Position numbers and translations under genes: made by a program
The notes under the pieces: model-generated
Told to the model about the DNA's origin: nothing
The model's database searches: none
What the model saw: only the letters and a program-made list of their open reading frames with translations
Shown here: positions 16,342 through 24,590 of the stretch, in pieces
Numbering within the stretch: position 1 is the first letter of the stretch
Layout of the letters: each line of letters opens with the position of its first letter
NCBI RefSeq assembly: GCF_010686765.1
Contig: NZ_JAAGWF010000008.1
Coordinates: 310,001-374,000, forward strand
Direction: 5' to 3'
From: Geodermatophilus sabuli
Lineage (GTDB): Bacteria; Actinomycetota; Actinomycetes; Mycobacteriales; Geodermatophilaceae
Length of the DNA: 64,000 nt

Positions 16342-17438
16342 AGGTCGACGTCGCCGTCGTCGGCGCCGGCCTCATGGGCGCGGCGACGGCGTGGCAGCTC
16401 GCCCGGCGCGGGGTGTCCGTGGCCCTGGTCGAGGCGTTCGACGCGGGGCACGTGCACGGCAGCTCGCACGGCACGTCCCGCATCGTGCGCCGCGCCTACG
16501 CCGACCCGTTCTGGGTGCGCCTGACCGGCCGCGCGTACGACGCCTGGGCCGAGGCCGAGGACGACACCGGCACGGCACTGCTGCGCACCACCGGCGGCCT
16601 CGACACCGGCGCCCGCCGCGACCCCGTGGGGCTGGCCCGGCTGATGGCCGCCGAGGGCGTGCCGCACGAGCTGCTGACGGCGGGAGAGGCGGAGGCCCGC
16701 TGGCCGGGGATGCGCTTCGACGGCTCGGTCCTCTTCCACCCCGAGGGAGCCGTGCTCGACGCCGACGCCGCGGTCGCCGCCTGGGTGCGGCGCGTGCGCG
16801 AGCTCCGCGGGACCGTGCTCGAGCGCACCCGCGTGCTCGCCGTGGAACCCGACGGAGGCGGCGCGCGGGTGGTCACCGACGGGCCCGAGCTGGCGGCGGG
16901 CAGCGTCGTCGTCGCGGCCGGGCCGTGGCTCCCGGAGCTGCCGCTCGGCCTCCCGCTCCCACCCCTCACCGTGACCCAGCAGCAGGTCTTCCACTTCCGG
17001 CAGCTCGACCCCGCCGCCGTCTGGCCGACGTTCGTGCACAAGGGCGACCTGCAGCTGTTCGGCCTGCCCTCCGGCGCCGACGGCGGCCCGCGCCCGGCGG
17101 TGAAGGTCGCCCAGCACGACGGTGGCCGGCCGACGACGGCGTCCACCCGGGACGGCGTGGTCGACCCGGCCTCGCGTGAGCGGGTCACCGCTTTCGTGCG
17201 GGCGTGGCTGCCCGGCCTCGAACCGGAGCCCATCGCGCAGGGCAGTTGCCTGTACACCGTCACCCCGGACGAGGACTTCGTGCTCGACCGAGTCGGCCCC
17301 GTCGTCGTCGCGTCACCGTGCTCCGGGCACGGCGCCAAGTTCGCCGCCCTGATCGGTCGCATGGCCGCCGCCCTCGCCCTCGGCGAGGCGGAGCCAGAAC
17401 CGAGGTTCGCGCTGAGCCGGGTGGGCTCACTCGTGTGA
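16338..17438 (+). CDS. FAD-dependent N-methyl amino acid oxidase (MSOX/MTOX family), candidate N-methylglutamate oxidase
   Basis: 366 residues, close to monomeric sarcosine oxidase (~390). The dinucleotide motif VVGAGLMGAATAWQLARRG is at residues 6-24; Cys304 in GSCLYTVTPDEDFVLD sits where monomeric sarcosine and N-methyltryptophan oxidases link FAD covalently; SPCSGHGAKFA follows as in the family. It overlaps mgsC by four bases and closes the operon. The position makes N-methylglutamate the likely substrate, giving glutamate, formaldehyde and hydrogen peroxide, in place of the usual four-subunit dehydrogenase (inference). Confidence 0.82.
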   Translation: MKVDVAVVGAGLMGAATAWQLARRGVSVALVEAFDAGHVHGSSHGTSRIVRRAYADPFWVRLTGRAYDAWAEAEDDTGTALLRTTGGLDTGARRDPVGLARLMAAEGVPHELLTAGEAEARWPGMRFDGSVLFHPEGAVLDADAAVAAWVRRVRELRGTVLERTRVLAVEPDGGGARVVTDGPELAAGSVVVAAGPWLPELPLGLPLPPLTVTQQQVFHFRQLDPAAVWPTFVHKGDLQLFGLPSGADGGPRPAVKVAQHDGGRPTTASTRDGVVDPASRERVTAFVRAWLPGLEPEPIAQGSCLYTVTPDEDFVLDRVGPVVVASPCSGHGAKFAALIGRMAAALALGEAEPEPRFALSRVGSLV

Positions 17439-17510
17439 CGGGGCTCCCGTCGACCAGCCGGACCTCGGCGAGGCGCGACGCCGACCTGCCGCCCCGGACC
17501 GCTCCGGCGG

Positions 17511-18380
17511 TCACCGACGCAGCTCCGCGACCTGGTCCAGCCGGCCCAGCTTGTGCGGGTTGCGCATCGCGTACAGCCGGGTGATCCGGCCGTCCTCGAC
17601 GACGAAGGTGATCGCCGTGTCGAACTCGCCGCCCGCGTCGATCCGGGCGGCGACGGCGCCGTTGACCAGGGGGGTGGTGATCTCCACGTGGGGCGCGAAC
17701 GACGCGAAGCGGGCGAGCGCGTTGGCCACCCGCGCCCTGCCCGTGACCGGACGCCGGGCGGCGGGCGCCAGGCCCCCGCTGTCCGCGACCACCACGACGT
17801 CGGGCGCGAGCACGTCCATCAGCCCCTGCACGTCGCCCGCGGTGACCGCGGCGAGGAACCGGTCCACGACGCGCTGCTGCTCGGCGCGGCTCACCGTCAC
17901 CCGGGGACGCCGAGCGGCGACGTGCTCACGTGCCCGGTGCGCGATCTGCCGGACCGCTGCACCCGACTTGCCCACGGCCTCGGCGATCTCGTCGTAGGGC
18001 ACGTCGAACACCTCGTGCAGCACGAGGACGGCCCGCTCGGTCGGGTTCAGCGTCTCCAGCACGGTGAGCATCGCGATCGAGACGCTCTCGGCGAGTTCGA
18101 CGTCCTCGGCGACGTCCGGGCTGGTGAGCAGCGGCTCGGGCAGCCACTCCCCGACGTAGTCCTCGCGGCGGCGGGCCAGCGTGCGCAGCCGGTTGAGCGC
18201 CTGGCGGGTGACGATCCGGACCAGGTAGGCCCGCGGGTCGCGCACCGCCGGCTGGTCGACCTCGGCCCACCGCAGCCAGGTCTCCTGCACCACGTCGTCG
18301 GCGTCGGCGGCCGAGCCGAGCATCTCGTAGGCGACGGTGAACAGCAGGCTGCGGTGGGCGGTGAACGGGTCGTCGGTCAT
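17511..18380 (-). CDS. sigJ: ECF sigma factor, SigJ/ECF41 type
   Basis: 289 residues. Sigma region 2 at ~8-70 (ADDVVQETWLRW), region 4 at ~105-165 (LNPTERAVLVLHEVFDVPYDEIAEAVGKSGAAVRQ) and a SnoaL/NTF2-like C-terminal domain. The ECF41 hallmarks are present: WLPEP at 79-83, DSGGLAPAARRPV in place of the DGGGK motif, and NPHKL at 274-278. In this group the C-terminal domain both inhibits and supports the sigma factor, so no anti-sigma gene is needed. The ATG overlaps the stop of the upstream gene (ATGA). Confidence 0.92.
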   Translation of the reverse strand: MTDDPFTAHRSLLFTVAYEMLGSAADADDVVQETWLRWAEVDQPAVRDPRAYLVRIVTRQALNRLRTLARRREDYVGEWLPEPLLTSPDVAEDVELAESVSIAMLTVLETLNPTERAVLVLHEVFDVPYDEIAEAVGKSGAAVRQIAHRAREHVAARRPRVTVSRAEQQRVVDRFLAAVTAGDVQGLMDVLAPDVVVVADSGGLAPAARRPVTGRARVANALARFASFAPHVEITTPLVNGAVAARIDAGGEFDTAITFVVEDGRITRLYAMRNPHKLGRLDQVAELRR

Positions 18381-18970
18381 GCCGGGGCGAGGCCGTTCCG
18401 CGCGGCGCTCGCGAGCGGTGGCAGGCCGCAGGACGCCGAGAACTCCTGCGACCGGATGCCCAGTGCGACGTTGCTCCGGGCGGTGAGGTTCATCGCCCCG
18501 ACCCGGGCGGTGAGCTCCAGGAGGGCCGGCGCCCCGAGCTCGTCGAGCAGAGCGGCCGACATCTCGTCGGTCACGGTCAGTGGGGTCTGGCACATCGCCT
18601 CGGCGTACTCCATGACCCTCCGCTCCAGCGGTGTGAACACCTCCGACTGCCGCCAGCGCGGCACCTCCCGCGCCTTCGCCTCGTCGAGCCCGCGGTTGTG
18701 CGACATGAAGTAGTGGAGGTCCAGGCAGAAGCTGCAGCCGACGGCGCCGGCCGCGGCCATCGTCGCCAACGACGCCAGGTCCGGGTCGAGCCGGTTCCAC
18801 GACTCACTGCGGCGGCCGAACCTCATCATGTCCTTGAGCAGGGCCGGGTAGTGCCACATGACCCCGGCGGCATCCGGCACCTGCCCGAGCATCCTGCGGC
18901 TCATCGCCTTCAGCAGGGTCCCGTAGATGCCGGTGATCTCGGTCGCGGGGACCCGGGTGGTGGTCGTCAT
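18377..18970 (-). CDS. Carboxymuconolactone decarboxylase family protein, ECF41 partner
   Basis: 197 residues, AhpD/CMD fold. The redox-type motif CSFC at residues 79-82 with His86 (CLDLHYF) is intact, as in alkylhydroperoxidase-like members. A GGAGG lies before ATG 18970. CMD-family genes are one of the three standard partners ('COE') whose promoters are the main targets of ECF41 sigma factors. Here it is first in the operon with the sigma factor second, and its promoter carries an ECF41-like sequence. Peroxide or thiol chemistry is inferred. Confidence 0.88.
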   Translation of the reverse strand: MTTTTRVPATEITGIYGTLLKAMSRRMLGQVPDAAGVMWHYPALLKDMMRFGRRSESWNRLDPDLASLATMAAAGAVGCSFCLDLHYFMSHNRGLDEAKAREVPRWRQSEVFTPLERRVMEYAEAMCQTPLTVTDEMSAALLDELGAPALLELTARVGAMNLTARSNVALGIRSQEFSASCGLPPLASAARNGLAPA

Positions 18971-19005
18971 GGCTCCTCCGAACTCGGTCGTGGTCTCCCC
19001 ATGGA

Positions 19006-19032
19006 GACACCGGCCGCGACCTGCACGTGACA
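19006..19032 (-). promoter_or_regulatory. ECF41-type promoter of the CMD-sigJ operon
   Basis: On the minus strand TGTCACG (19026-19032), 16 bases, then TGTC (19006-19009). The known ECF41 target is TGTCACA-N16-CGTC, so the -35 half differs only in its last base and the -10 half by one base. It lies 36 bases upstream of the CMD start, supporting autoregulation. Confidence 0.65.
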
Positions 19033-19210
19033 CCTCGCCGGGCGTGATGGCGGTCGGGTCCGCCGCGTGCCACCATGGGCCGGCCGGCGCTGGACCCCGA
19101 CCGGGGGAACCCGCCGGCCCCGACCCCGCGAGTCGGTCCACCTCGGGCGCCGGCCCGGCAGTCCGCTGCCGATTCCCCGCCCGAGACGCCGCAGCTCGCG
19201 TGAGGACCGC

Positions 19211-19954
19211 ATGACCGCCACGACCCCACGGCCGCCGTCGCCCTGGCCGGGCTCCCGGCACGAGACCGAGCACCGGTGGCAACTGGACGGCGTCCGCACG
19301 CTGGCCGAAGCCGCCGGCGCCCTGCGGTCGCTCGCGGCCGAGCTGCGGGCGGCGCACGCCGCCGGCTGGGCGCTGGCCGGACACATGACCGACGGGCACC
19401 TGCTGGCCACCCGTCCCTCTCGGCGCCGGCGAGCGCAGCAGGTCGTGGGTCCGCCGCCGACGCCGGAGGGTGGCCGGTGGGCGGTGCCGAGCTGGCGGCT
19501 GCGCGTGGTCGACGAGGCACCGGTCCCCGGCGAGGAGGCGCTGCACCTCGACGTCGCCGTCCGGACGCCGGTGGTGGCGTGGAGCGGCGCCGGGCTCCAG
19601 CAGGTGAGCGGTCCAGCGGTGTCCCCTGACCTCCTCCTCGAGCTGGGCCGGCAGGTGACGGCGGCCGAGGTCGGGCACCGCCGGTGGGGCGTCGCGCCGG
19701 CCCGGGTCGGGCCGAACGCGGATCTGGTGGCCGACGGCAGCGCACTGCGCATCCACGCCGTCGAGGGCGGTGCGCTCGTCCGGACGCTGGAGGCCCTGAC
19801 TTTCCGGCACGCCGCGGACGGGGCTCCCTCGCTGCTGGACGCGGCGGCGGCCTACGAGCGGGCGGCCCGGACCGCCGAGCTCATGACCACGGCCGGCGGG
19901 CGGCTCCTCGGCGTGGACGACGGCCTGCTCGGCGTCGGGTACGCCCGCGGATGA
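19211..19954 (+). CDS. Hypothetical protein
   Basis: 247 residues from ATG 19211; the frame is open from 19067 but that extension is rich in Pro, Arg and Gly and unlike the rest. I do not recognise a family. The protein is soluble, with an alpha-helical N-terminal part (LAEAAGALRSLAAELRAAHAAGW) and a central segment with a basic RPSRRRRAQ loop. It overlaps the following alpha/beta hydrolase gene by four bases (ATGA), so the two are probably made together. Confidence 0.65.
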   Translation: MTATTPRPPSPWPGSRHETEHRWQLDGVRTLAEAAGALRSLAAELRAAHAAGWALAGHMTDGHLLATRPSRRRRAQQVVGPPPTPEGGRWAVPSWRLRVVDEAPVPGEEALHLDVAVRTPVVAWSGAGLQQVSGPAVSPDLLLELGRQVTAAEVGHRRWGVAPARVGPNADLVADGSALRIHAVEGGALVRTLEALTFRHAADGAPSLLDAAAAYERAARTAELMTTAGGRLLGVDDGLLGVGYARG

Positions 19955-20838
19955 GCGCGGCGAGCCGCCGCCCCGGGTCCGCGCCCACGACGCTGACCTA
20001 CCGCGGCCCTGACGGAGCGGTCCTGCACGGCGACGTGCTCGGCCCGGCCGCGGCGCCTCCGCTGATCGTGCTGGCCGGTGGCGCGGCGGCCCATCCGGCC
20101 TACCTCGGGGACCTCGCCGGGCTCGGTGCGCGGCACCGGCTGGTCGTGCCCCACCTGCGCGGAGTGGGCCGGTCCAGCGCCGTCGACCTCGGTCACCGGG
20201 GCTCCCGATGGCGTCAGGCAGAGGACGTCGACCGGCTCCGGGCCCACCTCGGTCTCGAGCGGTGCACCCTGGTCGCCCACTCGGCCGGCACGCGCCTGGC
20301 GATCGCCTACGCCGCCCGGTTCCCGGCCCGGCTGGCTGGGCTCGTCCTGATCACACCACCGGCGGAGTACCTGGTCGACGTCCCCTCGGACGTGCCCCGG
20401 CTGAGGGCCGCCCGGCTGGGCGAGCCGTCGTTCGCGGCGGCCATCGTGGCCGACGACGCCGGCCCGGACGCCGGCACCGACGAGGCCTTCACCTCATGGC
20501 GGCACGCCACCGCACCGCTCGGCTACGCGCGGTGGGACGAGACGACGCAGGCGCACGCCGTCTCCACCCGGTTCCACCTGGCCGCCGCTCGCGCCTTCCT
20601 CGCCGGCGATCCACCGGCCGACCTCCCCGCGTCGTTGGGGGCGGTGCAGGCTCCGGTCCTGGTCGTCGCCGGCGCGCAGGACGTCGTCACCGGCGTCGAC
20701 CCCGTGCTGGCCGTGGCCGATGTCTTCCCGCGCGGTCGGGTGGCCGTGGTCGAGGACTGCGGCCACCACCCCTGGGTCGAGCAGCCCGCCGCGTTCCGAG
20801 CCGCGGTCGACGGCTTCCTCGACCGGTGCGCGGGGTGA
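19951..20838 (+). CDS. Alpha/beta hydrolase
   Basis: 295 residues. The nucleophile motif is LVAHSAGTRLA (Ser near 112), with the acid in VVAGAQDVV near 240 and the histidine in DCGHHPWVEQP near 270, a full catalytic triad. An oxyanion strand VLAGGAAAHPAYLGDL precedes it. The sequence resembles proline-iminopeptidase/epoxide-hydrolase-like serine hydrolases; the substrate is unknown. Coupled to the upstream hypothetical protein through an ATGA overlap. Confidence 0.85.
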   Translation: MSAASRRPGSAPTTLTYRGPDGAVLHGDVLGPAAAPPLIVLAGGAAAHPAYLGDLAGLGARHRLVVPHLRGVGRSSAVDLGHRGSRWRQAEDVDRLRAHLGLERCTLVAHSAGTRLAIAYAARFPARLAGLVLITPPAEYLVDVPSDVPRLRAARLGEPSFAAAIVADDAGPDAGTDEAFTSWRHATAPLGYARWDETTQAHAVSTRFHLAAARAFLAGDPPADLPASLGAVQAPVLVVAGAQDVVTGVDPVLAVADVFPRGRVAVVEDCGHHPWVEQPAAFRAAVDGFLDRCAG

Positions 20839-20971
20839 CGGTGGGCGCCGCCGTCCCGGACCGGAGCACGGGCGAGGGGCCGTCCTGGCGCTGCGTCACG
20901 GCGCGACGGGGATCTGCGCTGGTGGTGCGCCCATGGTGCGCGCCACGCCGGTGGCGGTGTCACCGTCGGGC

Positions 20972-21637
20972 ATGTCCATCCGGGGAGCACGCCTGGGGCC
21001 GGCGCTCGTCGTCGCGGCTCTGCTCCTGTGCGGCTGCGCCGCCCTGGAGGGGGAGGGCCGGCTGGTCGCCGGCTCCAGCCGCCTGACGGTCGTGCCCGCC
21101 CCGGCTCCCTTCGACCGGTCCCCGTCCGCCCCCGCGTCCTCGTCCGCCCCCGCGCCACCCGATCCGGCGGCTCCGGACCCGGCGGCTCCGGACCCGGCCG
21201 CCCCCGACCCGGCCGCCCCCGACCCCGCGGCACCCGATCCGGCGGCGTCGGACGCGGACGGGGTCGACGCGGCGGACCTGGAGGAGGCCGCCGAGGCCGC
21301 CACCGTCACCGAGTCCCCGATGGCGCTGGCCTGCGCCGACGTGGTCGGGGCACTCACCGACGCGGTCGTCCGCTACGAGGCCGTCGCGCTCGCCGAAGGC
21401 GCCAGTGGGGGCGACCGCACGGCCGCCGCGGCGGACATGCGGGCGTCATGGCAGGAGGCGCGGGCGGCGGCGGACCGGGTGGGTGCCGGGCTGCCCGCCG
21501 CCGCCGCCCCGGCCCTGACCGCCGTCACCGTCCTGCACGACGGGCTGGCGACCCGGGCGATCCTCGACGAGAGCGACGCCGACCAGTGGCGGGACGCCCG
21601 GGAGGCCCTGCAGGACTGGTGCCGCGCGCGGAGCTGA
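20972..21637 (+). CDS. Putative lipoprotein with DPAAP repeats
   Basis: 221 residues from ATG 20972; an in-frame ATG at 20933 would add 13 residues. The N terminus is a lipoprotein signal: RGAR, a hydrophobic stretch and LLCGC, with Cys near residue 20 as the lipidation site. Residues ~64-93 are six DPAAP/S repeats encoded by a 15-base tandem repeat. The C-terminal ~120 residues are a helical bundle with one Cys pair (LACADVVGAL and QDWCRARS). Function unknown; the repeats look like a spacer lifting the domain off the membrane. Confidence 0.7.
   Translation: MSIRGARLGPALVVAALLLCGCAALEGEGRLVAGSSRLTVVPAPAPFDRSPSAPASSSAPAPPDPAAPDPAAPDPAAPDPAAPDPAAPDPAASDADGVDAADLEEAAEAATVTESPMALACADVVGALTDAVVRYEAVALAEGASGGDRTAAAADMRASWQEARAAADRVGAGLPAAAAPALTAVTVLHDGLATRAILDESDADQWRDAREALQDWCRARS
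21161..21250 (+). repeat. 15-base tandem repeat (six units) coding DPAAP
   Basis: Six copies of a 15-base unit with consensus GACCCGGCGGCYCCG, including synonymous differences, inside the lipoprotein gene. Unit number could vary between strains. Confidence 0.8.
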
Positions 21638-21654
21638 GCCCCGGCGAGCGGGCC

Positions 21655-21972
21655 TCAGGCGGCGACGGGGTGGTGGTGGCAACGCCCGCCGGAGGTGGCC
21701 CGGGCCGCGCACGGCGTACCGGCCTTCGTCCGGCCACCGTTGTCGCCGCAGCGAGCCGGCGCCGCCGGCTGCTCGACGGCCGGTGCGGTCGCCATCGGGC
21801 GGGTGAAGGGGAGGACGACGCCGTCGCTGTCGGCGGCGGGCGGGGCCGACGGCAGGGCTGCGACGGCACGGGTCGCGGACGCGCGACGGTCGACGAGACG
21901 GTGCAGGACCGTCGTGACGGTCGCACCGGCGGTGAAGGCGGCGAGGGCGGTGGCCACGTGGCTGGAGCGCAT
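21655..21972 (-). CDS. Small membrane-anchored protein with C-terminal Cys/His motif
   Basis: 105 residues from ATG 21972, which has GAGGAGG directly upstream; an earlier in-frame start adds 13 residues without a ribosome site. Residues ~4-22 are a membrane anchor (HVATALAAFTAGATVTTVL). After a variable linker the last ~32 residues read RCGDNGGRTKAGTPCAAR then GRCHHHP, a small Cys/His motif (C...TK.G.PC...C..H) seen in short DUF5763-like proteins, probably metal-binding. Function unknown. Confidence 0.65.
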   Translation of the reverse strand: MRSSHVATALAAFTAGATVTTVLHRLVDRRASATRAVAALPSAPPAADSDGVVLPFTRPMATAPAVEQPAAPARCGDNGGRTKAGTPCAARATSGGRCHHHPVAA

Positions 21973-22106
21973 GCCTCCTCTATCGGCGGTCCGCGGGCGC
22001 CGGTGGAACACCGCCGGGACCCGTCGGCAGGCGTCACCGGCGCGCGGCGGGGGTAGCGCCGACTCGACGGTGTCCAGCGGGGATCCCGTGACGAGGGAGA
22101 GAAGCG

Positions 22107-22922
22107 ATGACCACCAAGGTGGAGAAGTCGATCCAGGTCGACGTGCCGGTGAACCAGGCCTACAACCAGTGGACGCAGTTCGAGGACTTCCCGCACTTCA
22201 TGGGCGGGGTCCAGGAGGTCCGCCAGCTCGACGACCAGCGTCTCCACTGGGTCGCCGAGATCGCCGGCGTCCGCCGGCAGTGGGAGGCGACCATCCTCGA
22301 GCAGGTCCCGGACCAGAAGGTCGCCTGGGCGGCGACGTCGGGCGCGACCAACGCCGGTGCGGTCCGGTTCCAGCCCGCCGGTGCGTCCTCGACGATCGTG
22401 TACCTGGAGCTCGAGTACGAGCCCGAGGGCATCGTGGAGCAGGTGGGCGACAAGCTCGGCATCGTCGAGCGGCAGGTCACGTCCGACCTCGAGCGGTTCA
22501 AGGCGCTCATCGAGGACGAGGGCTACGCCACCGGTGCCTGGCGGGGCTCGGTCAACGAGCACCTCGACGTGGGCACGCCGGGTGTGGGTGCGGCCTTCGG
22601 CTCGGAGGGGGACAGCGGCAAGGCCGGGTTGTCGGCGAAGACCGTCGTCGCCGGTGTCGCGGCGGTGGCCGGTGTCGCGGCGGCCGGTGTGGCCGCGGCC
22701 GCCTCGTCGGGCGGTCAGGAGGCGGAGCAGCCCCGCGAGGTGACGCAGCCGCAGGAGGTCGCCGTCGTCCCGCAGCCGCCCGCCGACGCGATCGTCCGGG
22801 ACGACGTCCTGGTCGAGGAGTCCAGCCCGGAGGGCTACGTCGCCTCCGGGTCCACGGAGGGCGTCGAGAAGGGCGTCACCGGTTCCGGTGACGACCCCAT
22901 GATCGGAGGCGGCAGCCGCTGA
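22107..22922 (+). CDS. SRPBCC family protein
   Basis: 271 residues. Residues 1-150 are a START-like SRPBCC domain (KVEKSIQVDVPVNQAYNQWTQFEDFPHFMGGVQEVRQLDD) of the cyclase/dehydrase type that binds hydrophobic ligands. After it, residues ~180-205 are a repetitive hydrophobic Ala/Val/Gly stretch that could be a membrane helix, followed by an acidic, Pro/Gln-rich tail. GAGGGAGAGAAG precedes the ATG. Homologues in actinobacteria are annotated only as SRPBCC proteins; no substrate can be given. Confidence 0.8.
   Translation: MTTKVEKSIQVDVPVNQAYNQWTQFEDFPHFMGGVQEVRQLDDQRLHWVAEIAGVRRQWEATILEQVPDQKVAWAATSGATNAGAVRFQPAGASSTIVYLELEYEPEGIVEQVGDKLGIVERQVTSDLERFKALIEDEGYATGAWRGSVNEHLDVGTPGVGAAFGSEGDSGKAGLSAKTVVAGVAAVAGVAAAGVAAAASSGGQEAEQPREVTQPQEVAVVPQPPADAIVRDDVLVEESSPEGYVASGSTEGVEKGVTGSGDDPMIGGGSR
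22648..22704 (+). repeat. Short imperfect repeats coding AGVAA
   Basis: GCCGGTGTCGCGGCG recurs three times with small changes inside the SRPBCC gene and encodes the AGVAAVAGVAAAGVAAAA hydrophobic stretch. Confidence 0.55.
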
Positions 22923-22995
22923 TCCCACGGTCGGTGGGGGAGGGGGTAACGCCTCCTCCCCCCGACCCGCCCCGGCGGTCTGCCAGGGTGAGCGC

Positions 22996-23673
22996 GTGGA
23001 CACGCTGACGATCGGTGGACGGACCGTCGACCGCGCCGGGGCGCGCGCGTTCGCCCGCCGCCACCTCACCGACGGCGTCGGCTGGGGCTATCCCTCCTAC
23101 GACGGCTTCGACGCGGCCGGCGCCCTCGGCCCCCTGGTGGACGGCGACTTCCTGGCCCCCGTGCTGCTCGGCGTCCCCCGGCTGGCCGTCGCCACGTACG
23201 AGGCCCTGCAACGGGTACGGCCGGTCCTCCAGTCCGCGCTCGACGACCTCCCACCGGAGTTGTCCCTGCTCGACGCGCGACCGGCCGACTTCCGGCTCCT
23301 CGCCCGGCTGTTCGCCGTCCTCGACGGCCCCGGGATGGGTGGTGTGCGGGGCACCGTGCTGGCGGCGGTGCTGCACCGGAAGCGGCCCCGGTTCATCCCG
23401 CTCCACGACGAACGGGTCCGCAGCGTGTACCAGGAGGGGGCGGGCGCCCCCGTCCCCCCGATGACGGGCAGGTCGTGGGCAGACTTCTCCACGGTCTTCG
23501 CGCAGGCGGTCCGGACCGACCTGGAGCGGGAACTGCCGTTCTGGGAGGTCGTCGCCGGCTTCGCCGCCGGACCGGGCATCAGCCCGCTGCGGGCACTCGA
23601 CGTCGTCGCCTGGTGGGCCGGTGCGCCGGCCGGCGGGCGGCCGGACGGGGACGGCGACACCCCGGCGGGCTGA
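22996..23673 (+). CDS. DUF6308-like protein
   Basis: 225 residues from GTG 22996. The segment RKRPRFIPLHDERVRSVY near residue 130 is characteristic of the DUF6308 family of actinobacteria, as is the N-terminal YPSYDGFD followed by VLLGVPRLAVATYEAL. The family has a helical fold and no known function. The final ~20 residues are Gly/Pro-rich. It precedes ppk2 by 47 bases on the same strand. Confidence 0.65.
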   Translation: MDTLTIGGRTVDRAGARAFARRHLTDGVGWGYPSYDGFDAAGALGPLVDGDFLAPVLLGVPRLAVATYEALQRVRPVLQSALDDLPPELSLLDARPADFRLLARLFAVLDGPGMGGVRGTVLAAVLHRKRPRFIPLHDERVRSVYQEGAGAPVPPMTGRSWADFSTVFAQAVRTDLERELPFWEVVAGFAAGPGISPLRALDVVAWWAGAPAGGRPDGDGDTPAG

Positions 23674-23720
23674 GCCGAGTCGGGTTGCCGCCGCGCCCGG
23701 GCGGGCCGATCCTCCGCTGC

Positions 23721-24557
23721 ATGGCAGCAGCCCGTGCATCCGCGCCCTCCGTCGAGGAGGCGCCGCAGTCGACCGCCAAGGTGGACAACGCCTACTACGA
23801 GGAGGAGCTGGCCCGGCTCCAGGTCGAGCTGGTCAAGCAGCAGGAGTACATCCGCGCGACGGGGCAGCGGGTCGTCGTGGTCTTCGAGGGCCGGGACGCG
23901 GCCGGGAAGGGCGGGGCGATCCAGCGGATCACCGAGACGCTCAACCCGCGGGCGGCCCGCGTGGTCGCCCTCGCCGCCCCCACGGAGCGCGAGAAGGGGC
24001 AGTGGTACTTCCAGCGCTACGTCCCGCACCTGCCGGCACGCGGCGAGATGGTCCTGTTCGACCGGTCCTGGTACAACCGCGCCGGCGTCGAGCGGGTCAT
24101 GGGCTTCTGCACCGACGAGGAGTACGAGGAGTTCCTGCGCTCCTGCCCGGAGTTCGAGCGCATGCTCGTGCGCAGCGGCATCACGGTCATCAAGTACTGG
24201 TTCTCGGTCAGCGACACCGAGCAGGAGAAGCGCTTCCAGGCGCGGCTCAAGGACCCGACCAAGCGCTGGAAGCTCAGCCCGATGGACCTCGAGGCCCGCA
24301 ACCGGTGGGTCGACTTCTCGCGCGCCAAGGACGCCATGTTCGCCGTCACGGACATCCCCGAGGCGCCGTGGTGGGTCGTCGAGGCCGAGGTCAAGAAGCG
24401 GGCCCGCCTCAACGTGATCCACCACCTGCTGGCCCAGGTGCCGTACGAGGACCTGACCCCGGAGGCGCCGACCCTGCCGCCCCGCCCACCGGTCCACGAC
24501 GACTACGTCCGGCCACCCAAGGAGAGCCAGAACATCATCCCCGACGTCGTGCCCTGA
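23721..24557 (+). CDS. ppk2: Polyphosphate kinase 2
   Basis: 278 residues from ATG 23721. Walker A GRDAAGKGG at 57-65, Walker B FDRSWYNRAGVERV near 112-125 and the lid module KRWKLSPMDLEAR near 190 are all present, as in single-domain (class I) PPK2 enzymes. These use polyphosphate to phosphorylate ADP or GDP. The first 20 residues are a variable Ala/Ser leader. It is likely monocistronic; a small CCCCGGCCGGGG palindrome follows the stop. Confidence 0.95.
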   Translation: MAAARASAPSVEEAPQSTAKVDNAYYEEELARLQVELVKQQEYIRATGQRVVVVFEGRDAAGKGGAIQRITETLNPRAARVVALAAPTEREKGQWYFQRYVPHLPARGEMVLFDRSWYNRAGVERVMGFCTDEEYEEFLRSCPEFERMLVRSGITVIKYWFSVSDTEQEKRFQARLKDPTKRWKLSPMDLEARNRWVDFSRAKDAMFAVTDIPEAPWWVVEAEVKKRARLNVIHHLLAQVPYEDLTPEAPTLPPRPPVHDDYVRPPKESQNIIPDVVP

Positions 24558-24590
24558 CCCCGGCCGGGGCCGCCTGCGGTCGATCTGACG

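Noticed and set aside
21161-21250. CRISPR-like array
   Set aside because: The 15-base units have no spacers and lie in frame within a lipoprotein gene; no cas genes are present.
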